Source: CAZIPN01 sp964541225 (lineage in GTDB: Bacteria > Actinomycetota > Coriobacteriia > Anaerosomatales > JAAXUF01). From it: a stretch of 64,000 bases of DNA. Each line of letters opens with the position of its first letter. The stretch's first letter is position 1. The stretch is from contig CAZIPN010000008.1 in the NCBI GenBank assembly GCA_964541225.1, positions 3,937-67,936 of the forward strand, read 5' to 3'. This document shows, one piece after another, positions 1 to 6,794 of this stretch. Made by a program: the position numbers and the translations under genes. Under the pieces are notes generated by a model that made no database searches, was not told where the DNA came from, and worked only from the letters and a program-made list of their open reading frames with translations.

Positions 1-2
1 AT

Positions 3-158
3 GAGGAGCACGTGGGCTCGCGGGGACTGGCACGAACGGAGGCGTGGGACGGGCAGTTCACGACGTACCGCGCCGATTTTCGCGCAGACGGGTCACTCTT
101 CGACGAATACCGCTCCACGGCCGGTGAAGCCGTTGCTTCGATACGACTGGATCGGTAG
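3..158 (+). CDS. C-terminal fragment of an unidentified protein (5' end outside window)
   Basis: Frame 3 is open from the window edge to a TAG at 156-158, giving 51 residues rich in charged and aromatic residues and ending ASIRLDR. Third codon positions are strongly G/C, as in the neighbouring real genes, which favours this frame over the longer overlapping frame starting at base 1. No family is recognisable from this tail. It lies 87 bases upstream of the small membrane protein at 246. The upstream part of the gene would be needed to name it. Confidence 0.45.
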   Translation, partial: EEHVGSRGLARTEAWDGQFTTYRADFRADGSLFDEYRSTAGEAVASIRLDR

Positions 159-245
159 TGCTCGCGTTGCTCGGCCATCTGGTTTCGTGAGCTTGGGGCG
201 GGAGGGGAACACACTCTTGAGTGACTTCATGAGAAGGGGAGCTGC

Positions 246-485
246 ATGAATCCGTTTTGCACGTTCATGGCTTCGATGTGGGGGCGCGCCATCCGCGTTG
301 TTGCCGGCGTCGCCCTGATCGTCTGGGGGCTGGTGGGGATACTGGGCACGGTGGGGATCATCGTCGCGGTGATCGGGCTGGTCCCGCTCGTCGCCGGCCT
401 GTTCGACTTCTGCATCTTCGCCCCGCTCTTCGGCTGCCCTCTGAGTGGTCCGAAGATTCGAGCGGGCGGTTCGACACAGGAGTAG
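246..485 (+). CDS. Small membrane protein, DUF2892 (YgaP-like transmembrane) family
   Basis: A 79-residue protein. Two hydrophobic stretches (about residues 15-33 and 34-52) are joined by a Gly-rich turn and followed by an FDFCIFAPLFGCPLSG tail. A pair of membrane helices followed by a Cys-Pro motif is typical of DUF2892, the same module that forms the membrane part of rhodanese YgaP. A purine-rich site (GAGAAGGGGAGC) sits just before the ATG. It stands alone and converges with the hydrolase gene on the other strand. The molecular role of stand-alone DUF2892 proteins is not known; a role in sulfur or redox chemistry is only suggested by the YgaP link. Confidence 0.75.
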   Translation: MNPFCTFMASMWGRAIRVVAGVALIVWGLVGILGTVGIIVAVIGLVPLVAGLFDFCIFAPLFGCPLSGPKIRAGGSTQE

Positions 486-582
486 CGACCCATACAGCCC
501 GCGGCCTGCGTTCGCGGCCTGTCGGATTGTCGGCTACGTGCGCGGCTCGGCGCCAGACGAGGAGCCGGCTGGCGGCGGCAAC

Positions 583-1164
583 CTAGGCTGAGTCGAGGGC
601 GCGCAAGACATCGCTGGTCGAGGCAACCCTGCCGATGCGCGCAAAGATGCGGGTGATCGCGAACGTGTGGTCCTCGGCAGTCCGTGAGCTCATGGCGTCT
701 TCGACGAAGACCAGCCCATAGGCGCGTTCGTACGCATCGCGCGCGGTCGACTCGACGCCGAAGTTCGTCGAGATGCCGCCGAGAACGATCGTGCGTACGC
801 CTCGGCGACGCAACTGCAAGTCCAGGTCGGTGCCGTAAAACGCGCCCCACTGCTTCTTCGTGATGATGATGTCGTGCTCGCCGGTCGCGAGCTGCGGCAC
901 GATAGTCGCGAAGTCAGGTGGCATCTGGCGCGTGACCATCACCTCGTCAGCATCCGGCGCGAGCCTGTCTGCGCCATCTGCGCTCGTCTGCACATGCACC
1001 AGTACGACCGGTGCTCCTGCCGAGCGAAACGACTCGGCGAGTGTGACGGCATTGGCGATGACGTCGTCAGCCGAGTGGGGTTGGGTCGGCATCGCAACGA
1101 TGCCTTTCTGGAGGTCGACGAGAACCAACGCAGACGTGGTGGGGTCAAGGTGTGTGATCGGCAT
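583..1164 (-). CDS. Isochorismatase-family hydrolase with Gly in place of the catalytic Cys
   Basis: A 193-residue alpha/beta hydrolase of the isochorismatase/cysteine-hydrolase superfamily. Asp17 (ALVLVDLQ), Lys103/104 (IITKKQWGAFYGTDL) and the loop GGISTNFGVESTARDA (residues 129-144) match the three catalytic positions, but the usual nucleophilic Cys is Gly136. Family knowledge: true isochorismatases such as PhzD and EntB also lack this Cys, whereas amidases and nicotinamidases need it. A vinyl-ether or other non-thiol hydrolysis is therefore more likely than amide hydrolysis; the substrate is unknown. The start at 1164 is chosen because AAAGGAC lies just upstream. The longer upstream frame runs through the MarR gene and is not credible. 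It is divergent from the MarR/ABC operon and may share its regulator. Confidence 0.85.
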   Translation of the reverse strand: MPITHLDPTTSALVLVDLQKGIVAMPTQPHSADDVIANAVTLAESFRSAGAPVVLVHVQTSADGADRLAPDADEVMVTRQMPPDFATIVPQLATGEHDIIITKKQWGAFYGTDLDLQLRRRGVRTIVLGGISTNFGVESTARDAYERAYGLVFVEDAMSSRTAEDHTFAITRIFARIGRVASTSDVLRALDSA

Positions 1165-1277
1165 GTGAGGTCCTTTCGTGCGAAGACGACTCTGCGATGC
1201 GCGCACGCGGCACTTTGTTCGCGCACGTCCGGTCATCAGTCTGCCACCCGGGCTCGCAGTCTGCGCCGCCCAATAGA

Positions 1278-1303
1278 TTTGATAATCAAACAGTTTGATG
1301 ATA
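1278..1303. promoter_or_regulatory. Candidate MarR operator
   Basis: TTTGATAATCAAA (1278-1290) is a perfect palindrome with 6-base arms around a central A, followed at 1293 by a second half-site TTTGATGAT. It lies in the 172-base divergent intergenic region, 47 bases before the MarR start, in an A/T-rich patch within GC-rich DNA. MarR proteins usually bind palindromes of this form (TTGATnATCAA-like), so autoregulation of the MarR-ABC operon, and possibly control of the divergent hydrolase, is likely but inferred. Confidence 0.6.
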
Positions 1304-1336
1304 CAACAAGAAGGAACCCGTTGACAGGAGGCGCAG

Positions 1337-1780
1337 ATGTCGAACGCGGACACGACTGGCAATGGCGAAACCGCCAGCCGCCTAGGCGATGCCCTGATCG
1401 AGCTGTGGCGCACGTGGCGCCTCGCGTCACATCCTGTCGTCAAAGGGACGATCACTCCGGAGCAGTATTGGCTGCTCAGGAGGTTGAAGCGGCGGGGAGC
1501 GCTCCCGGTGAGCGAACTTGCTCGCGGAATCAACATCACCAACGGCTCGGCGACCACAGCGACTAAACGGCTGGAGCGCGCCGGCTTCGTGACACGCGAG
1601 CGACAAGATGCCGACCAGCGGGTTGTACTCGTCTCGTTGACGGCGGACGGAAACGCGGCGATCGCTCAATGGAACGACGTTCAGCGAACGGCACTGTTCG
1701 GCCTTGTCTCGCGTGCGAGCGAGGAGGAACAGCGGACGCTTCTGGCGATCGTCGAGAAGATACTCGGGCAAGGAGAATAG
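1337..1780 (+). CDS. MarR-family transcriptional regulator
   Basis: A 147-residue winged-helix repressor. The central region LLRRLKRRGALPVSELARG followed by TTATKRLERAGFVTRER is the helix-turn-helix and wing of MarR proteins, with the DxRxxxVxLT-type strand (DADQRVVLVSLTADG) directly after. The flanking helices form the dimer interface. CAGGAGG lies 6 bases before the ATG. The stop is 3 bases before the ABC transporter start, so all three genes form one operon. It probably senses a small toxic ligand and derepresses the exporter; the palindrome at 1278-1290 is the likely operator. Confidence 0.9.
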   Translation: MSNADTTGNGETASRLGDALIELWRTWRLASHPVVKGTITPEQYWLLRRLKRRGALPVSELARGINITNGSATTATKRLERAGFVTRERQDADQRVVLVSLTADGNAAIAQWNDVQRTALFGLVSRASEEEQRTLLAIVEKILGQGE

Positions 1781-1783
1781 TCG

Positions 1784-2764
1784 ATGGCTGCGGCAATCGA
1801 AGTCCAAGGGCTGGTCAAGCGCTTTGATGGTCTCGAGGCGGTGGGAGGCATCGACTGCGTCGTCGAGCACGGCGAGATCTTCGGCTTCCTTGGACCGAAC
1901 GGAGCCGGCAAGTCCACCACCATCAACATCCTGTCGACGTTGCTTGACCCCACCGAGGGCACCGTCCTCGTCAACGGCTTCGACGTTCGCACGCAGCGCA
2001 ATCAGGTGCGCAAGTCGATCGGTTTGGTCTTCCAGGATCCATCGCTAGACGATCGGTTGACCGCCGAGGAGAACCTGCTCTTCCATGCGAAGCTGTACTC
2101 GGTTCCCAAAGAGCAGTACCGGCCGCGCATTGAGGAGGTCTTGCGCCTGGTCGACCTGTGGGATCGGCGCAAAGACCTGGTCAGGACCTTCTCGGGCGGG
2201 ATGAAGCGGCGCCTCGAGATCGCGCGGGGGCTCATCCACTACCCAGCTGTCCTCGTACTCGACGAGCCCACGATTGGCCTCGATCCGCAGACCCGCGTGT
2301 ATCTGTGGGACTACATCATGCGGCTGAAGCGCGAGCGCAACATGACCATCTTCATGACTACGCACTACATGGAGGAGGCCGAGTACTGCGACCGCATCGC
2401 GATCATCGATCACGGGAAGATCGTTGCTCTCGGCACGCCTCGGGATCTCAAGCGCCAGGTCGGCCAGAACACCATCCGGATCCGGACACACGAACAGGCT
2501 GGTCTGAAGGAGGAACTCGAGCGCAGGTACGACAGGCCGATCGCCGAGAACGACGGTGCGCTCGAACTCAAAGTCGACGACGCCGAGGAGTCGCTGCCGC
2601 GATTGTTCGACGATGTCGATAGCCATCGCGTGGATTCGGTGACGCTGGAACAACCCACGCTGGAGGATGTGTTCCTCGCGCTGACGGGTCGCGCGATCCG
2701 AGAGGATGAGGCGTCCGGCAAGGACAAGATGCGCCAGCGCCTGAAGGCGAGGGGATACCACTGA
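1784..2764 (+). CDS. ABC transporter ATP-binding protein, DrrA (drug-resistance) type
   Basis: A 326-residue ATPase subunit. Walker A GPNGAGKST (residues 37-45), Q-loop VFQDPSLDDRLT, signature FSGGMKRRLEIARGL (about 136-150), Walker B VLVLDEPTIGLD and H-loop TTHYMEEAEYCDRI are intact. The C-terminal 90 residues (IRIRTHEQAG to LEDVFLALTGR) are the DUF4162-type extension found in DrrA/NodI-like exporters. AAGGAGA in the end of the MarR gene serves as ribosome-binding site. The stop overlaps the permease start (TGATG). It powers export of a drug-like or lipid substrate that cannot be named from sequence. Confidence 0.93.
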   Translation: MAAAIEVQGLVKRFDGLEAVGGIDCVVEHGEIFGFLGPNGAGKSTTINILSTLLDPTEGTVLVNGFDVRTQRNQVRKSIGLVFQDPSLDDRLTAEENLLFHAKLYSVPKEQYRPRIEEVLRLVDLWDRRKDLVRTFSGGMKRRLEIARGLIHYPAVLVLDEPTIGLDPQTRVYLWDYIMRLKRERNMTIFMTTHYMEEAEYCDRIAIIDHGKIVALGTPRDLKRQVGQNTIRIRTHEQAGLKEELERRYDRPIAENDGALELKVDDAEESLPRLFDDVDSHRVDSVTLEQPTLEDVFLALTGRAIREDEASGKDKMRQRLKARGYH

Positions 2765-3564
2765 TGGAGACTCACGACTTCGGCCACATCATCCAGGCCA
2801 TCGCGACGATCTGGCAGCGCGAGGTCTTGCGATACGTTCGCGACAAGCCCCGCATCGTCTCCACGCTCATCCAGCCGCTTGTCTTCCTCGCGATTCTCGG
2901 GACCGGGCTTGGCGGAACGCTCGGCGGCAATCAGATTGGCGTCGGGTTCATCCAGTTCATGTATCCCGGCATTCTCGGCATCAGCATCATGGGCGTGGCG
3001 TTCTTCTCGACCATCTCAACTGTGTGGGACCGGGAGTTCGGCTTCCTGCGTGAGATCCTCGTCGCGCCGCTGCCGAGAACCGCGATCGCCTTTGGCAAGA
3101 CCCTCGGCGCTGCCACTATCTCGGTCGGACAGGCGCTGATTCTGCTGGTGATCGCGCCGCTTATTGGCGTGCACCTCACGGTGTCGATCGTGTTGAGCCT
3201 CTTGTTGCTCATGGTGCTGCTCTCGTTCGCCGTGTCTGGCATCGGGCTGTTCATTGCGTCGCTTCTTGACACACTCGAAAGCTACGGACCGATCATGCAG
3301 GTGTTGATCTTCCCGATGTTCTTCCTCTCAGGGACGTTCTTCTTGTTGAGCAAGGCGCCTCGTTGGATGGCCGATCTGGCCCTTATCAGTCCGCTCACGT
3401 ATGCGGTCGACGCGTTTCGACGCGTGGTGCTGGGCCCAGAGCTCGCTGGAGCCGCAGCTCAGAAGGTCCTGCTCTTTCCGCTCGGGGTCGACGCGCTGGC
3501 CCTGCTCGGCTTCGCCGTCGTGACCGTGAGCGCCGCGGTGGTGGCGTTCACCAGGCAGAGCTAG
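2764..3564 (+). CDS. ABC-2 type permease, DrrB-like
   Basis: A 266-residue integral membrane protein with about six hydrophobic segments. The middle contains the ABC-2 hallmark region (STVWDREFGFLREILVAPLPRTAIAFGKTLG) and the PMFFLSGTFF helix typical of DrrB/NodJ permeases, followed by ISPLTYAVDAFRRV near the C-terminus. The start overlaps the last base of the ATPase gene, so the two are translationally coupled and form a two-subunit exporter. MarR linkage suggests induction by a toxic compound. Confidence 0.92.
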   Translation: METHDFGHIIQAIATIWQREVLRYVRDKPRIVSTLIQPLVFLAILGTGLGGTLGGNQIGVGFIQFMYPGILGISIMGVAFFSTISTVWDREFGFLREILVAPLPRTAIAFGKTLGAATISVGQALILLVIAPLIGVHLTVSIVLSLLLLMVLLSFAVSGIGLFIASLLDTLESYGPIMQVLIFPMFFLSGTFFLLSKAPRWMADLALISPLTYAVDAFRRVVLGPELAGAAAQKVLLFPLGVDALALLGFAVVTVSAAVVAFTRQS

Positions 3565-3684
3565 GGGAGGTCAGGCGCGGTGTTGCCGCACGGGCGGCGG
3601 TCGCTCTTCGCGCCGCATCGCGAGTGATGTGATACCGTGCGGGGTATAGCATGCCGATCCAGCCGAGAACATGCGGGAGCGTCT

Positions 3685-4275
3685 GTGCCCTACGAGAAGT
3701 TCGACATCAGGAAGCTGGAGCGTCTCAACGACACCGGGCGGTTTGAGAGCCTGCCTCCAGATGTCATGTGGAGGGTTCTGGGCGATCCGAGTCCGTCGAC
3801 CATCGTCGACATCGGCGCCGGGACAGGCCTGTTCGCTCGCGAGTTCGCGAGGATGGCTCCCGAGGCCGAAATCTACGCGATCGACACCGAACAGACGATG
3901 GTGACGTGGATGCGGGAGAATTTCTCGGCAGAGCTTCTGAGCCGCGTACACCCGATGCTTGGCCAGGAGACGTCGATCCCTGTTGATGCCGGCGTCGCCG
4001 ATGTTGTGATCATGATCAACCTGCATCATGAACTCGCGGACGCTCCGTCCAGCTACGCCGAAGCGCTGCGAGTGCTTCGTCCCGGCGGGCAGGTGCTGAT
4101 CGCCGACTGGGCCCCCGGCAACGAGGAGGGCGGCCCGCCTCAGCACGTGCGGGTGTCGGCGGATGGAATCGCCGAGATGCTCTCTGCGGCTGGGTTCGAG
4201 TCCATCGTCTCGCACCCCGACCTGCCGAGACACTCGCTGCTCACCGCTTTGAAGCCCGTCGCCATCGGCGCATAG
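3685..4275 (+). CDS. SAM-dependent class I methyltransferase
   Basis: A 196-residue protein from a GTG with GGGAG upstream (VPYEKFDIRKLERLND). Motif I is VDIGAGTGLFAREFA (from about residue 41), the acidic end of strand 2 is YAIDTE, motif II/post-I is VADVVIMINLHHELAD, and motif III is ALRVLRPGGQVLIADW, a Methyltransf_11/UbiE-like layout. The YEKFDIRKLERLND-like N-terminus is common in small unassigned methyltransferases of anaerobes. It is monocistronic with a promoter-like region just upstream. Substrate unknown. An ATG 48 bases upstream would add an unlikely Arg-rich extension. Confidence 0.85.
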   Translation: MPYEKFDIRKLERLNDTGRFESLPPDVMWRVLGDPSPSTIVDIGAGTGLFAREFARMAPEAEIYAIDTEQTMVTWMRENFSAELLSRVHPMLGQETSIPVDAGVADVVIMINLHHELADAPSSYAEALRVLRPGGQVLIADWAPGNEEGGPPQHVRVSADGIAEMLSAAGFESIVSHPDLPRHSLLTALKPVAIGA

Positions 4276-4348
4276 AAGACTTCGGGCGCCGAGGAACTGC
4301 ACAATCGTTGGGTAAGGGTATGGAATTCGACTTCAGGAAGGGTCCGAC

Positions 4349-4798
4349 ATGGACATAGTACGCACGCGATGGGCGGCGAACCGGCAATTCGTAGCCTGGG
4401 ACTCGAAGAACCACGGAATCGTCATGGACACACCTGCCGAGGGAAGTGGCGAGGGGACCGGATGGCGTCCGGTCGAGTTGCTTCTCGCCGGGATGGCGGG
4501 TTGCACAGCGGTGGATGTGATCTCGATTCTCGAGAAGAAGCGCGAAGACGTGCGTGCTCTCGAGATTGAAGTGAAGGGCGATCCGTTCATCGACGAGTAT
4601 CCTCACTACTATCAGACGATCGAAGTCATCTACAGGGTCACCGGCGTGAGCGTCAGACCTGAGTCAGTGGCGCGTGCTATCGAGCTTTCCGAAGAGAAAT
4701 ACTGTTCGGTCAGGGGAAGCCTTGGTCCTCAAGTCAACGTGATCACGAGCTATGAAGTCGTGGAGTTTGAGCCGCAGATCGGGCCTAAGCGCACGTAG
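4349..4798 (+). CDS. OsmC/Ohr-family peroxiredoxin-like protein
   Basis: A 149-residue protein with the two OsmC-family cysteines: Cys52 in LLAGMAGCTAVDVI and Cys119 in EEKYCSVRGSL. In the family these form the thiol pair that reduces organic hydroperoxides, or in YhfA-like members handles other small electrophiles. The N-terminal strand region (RWAANRQFVAWDSKNHGIVMD) also fits. AGGAAGGG precedes the ATG. It is followed after 51 bases by a rhodanese, making a small sulfur/redox gene pair. The sequence looks closer to the YhfA-like OsmC branch than to Ohr, but the substrate is not decided by sequence. Confidence 0.88.
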   Translation: MDIVRTRWAANRQFVAWDSKNHGIVMDTPAEGSGEGTGWRPVELLLAGMAGCTAVDVISILEKKREDVRALEIEVKGDPFIDEYPHYYQTIEVIYRVTGVSVRPESVARAIELSEEKYCSVRGSLGPQVNVITSYEVVEFEPQIGPKRT

Positions 4799-4849
4799 TA
4801 GAATTCGGCTGGACGAGAGTTGCGTGTCAACACAACGAGAGGTGTCTGA

Positions 4850-5164
4850 ATGTTCGGCTGGGGAGTCAAGAGCGTTACCACCACAGATCTGGAAGAGAGG
4901 CTCAAGGCGCGCAAGCAGATTGTGATTGACGTCAGAGAACCTCACGAGTTCGCTACGGGTCGGATCAAGGGGTCGGTCAATATTCCGCTTCGGCAGCTTG
5001 GAGACAAGCTGCACCGATTCAACCCAGCCGCCGAGATCTACCTCATCTGCCACTCGGGGAGTCGTAGTTCCCGGGCCGCACGCATCTGCGCGAAAGCCGG
5101 TTTCGAGAACGCCTACAGCGTCAAAGGCGGAACCCGAGCGTGGCGCGGGAAGTTCGTGCGCTAG
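4850..5164 (+). CDS. Single-domain rhodanese (sulfurtransferase)
   Basis: A 104-residue cytosolic protein covering one rhodanese domain: IVIDVREPHEFATGRIKGSVNIPL (CH2A-like motif) and active-site loop CHSGSRS with Cys67 as the persulfide-carrying residue, then YSVKGGTRAW at the C-terminus. This layout matches PspE/GlpE-type proteins that move sulfane sulfur. GAGAGG lies about 8 bases before the ATG. The preceding gene encodes an OsmC protein with redox cysteines, so both may act in thiol or polysulfide stress. Confidence 0.92.
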   Translation: MFGWGVKSVTTTDLEERLKARKQIVIDVREPHEFATGRIKGSVNIPLRQLGDKLHRFNPAAEIYLICHSGSRSSRAARICAKAGFENAYSVKGGTRAWRGKFVR

Positions 5165-5212
5165 AAGCCACGCGTGCTCTCATCGAGTTCTCATCCTTCT
5201 TCGCGCAGAATG

Positions 5213-5244
5213 ACCGACGCTGGGTGTGTGCGGGCCGCGTCGGT
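5213..5244 (+). terminator. Hairpin after the rhodanese gene
   Basis: ACCGACGC (5213-5220) pairs perfectly with GCGTCGGT (5237-5244) around a 16-base loop, 49 bases after the rhodanese stop. No T-run follows, so a Rho-independent terminator is only possible. Confidence 0.35.
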
Positions 5245-5263
5245 GGTGGGGAGGGTCTAAGTA

Positions 5264-5509
5264 GTGGCAGACATTGTCGTAGAACACGACCCTGACCTTC
5301 CCGAGTCATGTGGCAACTGCTGGTATTGGCGGGTCCCCTCTCGGCGGCCGCGATCAGCGAATGTGGCACGAGTCGATCCGCCGGCGTGCCACCGTCTTCC
5401 TCCTACGCCTCACATCGGCGCTGATGTCGGCTACAAATGGCCCTGCACGAGCAAGCACGATTGGTGCGGGGAATGGCGGCCGTGCTGGACCGCCGAGCAG
5501 CAGGCGTAG
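5264..5509 (+). CDS. Small cysteine/tryptophan-rich protein, possible zinc ribbon
   Basis: An 81-residue protein from GTG 5264 with GGGGAGGG upstream. It shows CGNCWYW (Cys pair 1), then PPACHRLPPTP, WPCTSKHDWCGEW and CW. The arrangement C-x2-C ... C-H-R-x-P-P ... W-P ... D-W-C-G-E-W is seen in small uncharacterised proteins of phages and bacteria and would form a small metal site. Two longer overlapping frames lack the regular Cys/Trp pattern. No operon partner is apparent. Function unknown. Confidence 0.6.
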   Translation: MADIVVEHDPDLPESCGNCWYWRVPSRRPRSANVARVDPPACHRLPPTPHIGADVGYKWPCTSKHDWCGEWRPCWTAEQQA

Positions 5510-5660
5510 CCAGTCACACCTTCCGCCCTCCAACCGAACTCGGGACTTCATCCGGTGCGCGCTGTGTGGATTGATGCCACGTATGCGCGCTATTAGTGCA
5601 CCCTCAGGTTGTCGCTTCGGCGATGTTATCAATCTCCTTCATGAGGGTAGGACAAAAGGG

Positions 5661-5716
5661 CCTCGGCAGACTGAAGCTGAGTCACTTCGGCTGGTAGCCG
5701 ACAGTGAGCGCCGAGG
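5661..5716 (+). ncRNA. Candidate structured 5' leader element
   Basis: Outer stem CCTCGGC (5661-5667) pairs with GCCGAGG (5710-5716). Inside it TCACT/AGTGA (5682-5686/5703-5707) and CGGCT/AGCCG (5688-5692/5696-5700, loop GGT) form a 10-pair hairpin with a 1x2 internal loop. A 14-base purine-rich bulge (5668-5681) lies on the 5' side. The element ends 47 bases before the start of the DoxX-like membrane protein gene. It does not match a riboswitch class I know; a protein-binding or cis-regulatory RNA is an inference. Confidence 0.3.
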
Positions 5717-5763
5717 TGGCCGGTCAGGTGCCGGTCGCAGAGGCTTGGAAGGAGTTGATAGTC

Positions 5764-6336
5764 ATGGCCGACATGTCAGTCCAGCATCGAACCAGCCGAA
5801 CAGGCCACGCACTACACACCATGAGTCTTGACAGCGTGTCGAACGGCGTGGCGTACTGGCTGGCTCTCTTCGGCGTGTACTTCGGCGTGGGGTACCTCAT
5901 GTGGGCAAGCGCAGCCGAGAAACTGTTCGCTGGCCCGATCGCCATGCCAGCGGCGCTCGCAAAGACCTTCTCCGGCACATGGATAGCGAAGCTGGTGGGG
6001 GTCAACTTCTTGTGGGGTACTGTGGGCGTCCTTGAACTGCTGATTGTACTTGTGGTTCTTGCGAGCATTGTGAGGGGCGAGTTCATGCCATCTCGCAGCA
6101 AGTCGCTGCTGCAAGTCTCTCTCTCGCTCTCGTTGGTACTCTTCTCGATCCTGTCGTTCGGCGAGACCATTACGGCGAACTTCACAGGAACGCTTACCGA
6201 GTTCACGTACTTCGGTGTCACGATTCTGATCATGGGACTTGTGAGTGTGCTACCGCCGACCCGCAAGGCGCATTGGCTGACCGGCGGCGAGGCCCCAGCC
6301 ACTCACGAACACGAGACAGAGGAGCATGCCGAGTAA
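5764..6336 (+). CDS. Four-helix integral membrane protein, DoxX-like
   Basis: A 190-residue protein with four hydrophobic segments (approximately residues 33-52, 72-104, 114-132 and 142-163). The N-terminal helix ending YLMWASAAEKLFAGPIAMP resembles the DoxX family signature in which the first helix ends in a G/S-x-x-K-L motif. The tail is charged and His/Glu-rich (THEHETEEHAE). The ATG at 5764 is preferred because GGAAGGAG precedes it; an upstream GTG at 5704 would add 20 residues inside the structured leader. Family placement is tentative, and no functional motif is visible. Confidence 0.65.
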   Translation: MADMSVQHRTSRTGHALHTMSLDSVSNGVAYWLALFGVYFGVGYLMWASAAEKLFAGPIAMPAALAKTFSGTWIAKLVGVNFLWGTVGVLELLIVLVVLASIVRGEFMPSRSKSLLQVSLSLSLVLFSILSFGETITANFTGTLTEFTYFGVTILIMGLVSVLPPTRKAHWLTGGEAPATHEHETEEHAE

Positions 6337-6794
6337 TAGTGAATGGACGACTGGTGCGGCGCACGTCGTTAGCGCGCCGCACCGTCGCCAGACAAGAAAG
6401 GTGCGGGTGATCAAGAACGTCGACAACCTGTGTTGATACGCGAGTTCGCGTCGCCGAGTGTAGGGTGCGCGCGTGCAACCCAGACGAGAACTCGACCAGG
6501 TGGGCTAGGCAACGTGATCCCGGAGCTTCGTGACGAGGCCCCGGGATTGCGTCGTTGCGGGGCAGAAATGATCAAAGAAGACTCCTAAGTGGATAATGAA
6601 GAGACATCTTTGTTAGGATGCGTGTAAGGCACATCAGAAATCCACGAACGGCCTTTTCCACACCAACCTGCAACGACTGCTCGCGACAGGGGTCGCCCGT
6701 GTGTGAGGCACGCGATAGCGCGGGATCTCGCCGTCCTTCCGCATCCCGGGAGCCGCACGGCGGTCCGCTCGTTCCCCTCGCGGGAGGCACGTGT
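6337..6794. other. 458-base gene-free region with two hairpins and an A/T-rich patch
   Basis: No convincing gene. It holds a strong hairpin at 6353-6383, a weaker one at 6517-6547 (ATCCCGG/CCGGGAT), and an A/T-rich patch at 6571-6620 with interleaved inverted repeats (see findings). A frame open from ATG 6618 into the downstream signalling gene exists, but its 59 codons show no domain-like composition. Confidence 0.6.
6353..6383 (+). terminator. Hairpin after the DoxX-like gene
   Basis: GGTGCGGCGC (6353-6362) and GCGCCGCACC (6374-6383) are perfect 10-base complements with an 11-base loop, starting 16 bases after the stop codon. No T-run follows, but the stem is strong and its position fits transcription termination. 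Confidence 0.55.

Noticed and set aside
1..249. 82-codon frame starting at base 1
   Set aside because: It overlaps the better supported partial frame 3-158 and has a shadow-like, Arg/Thr-rich composition.
6621..6794. c-di-GMP riboswitch upstream of the HD-GYP gene
   Set aside because: Searched by eye for the GEMM-I/II core sequences; none found.
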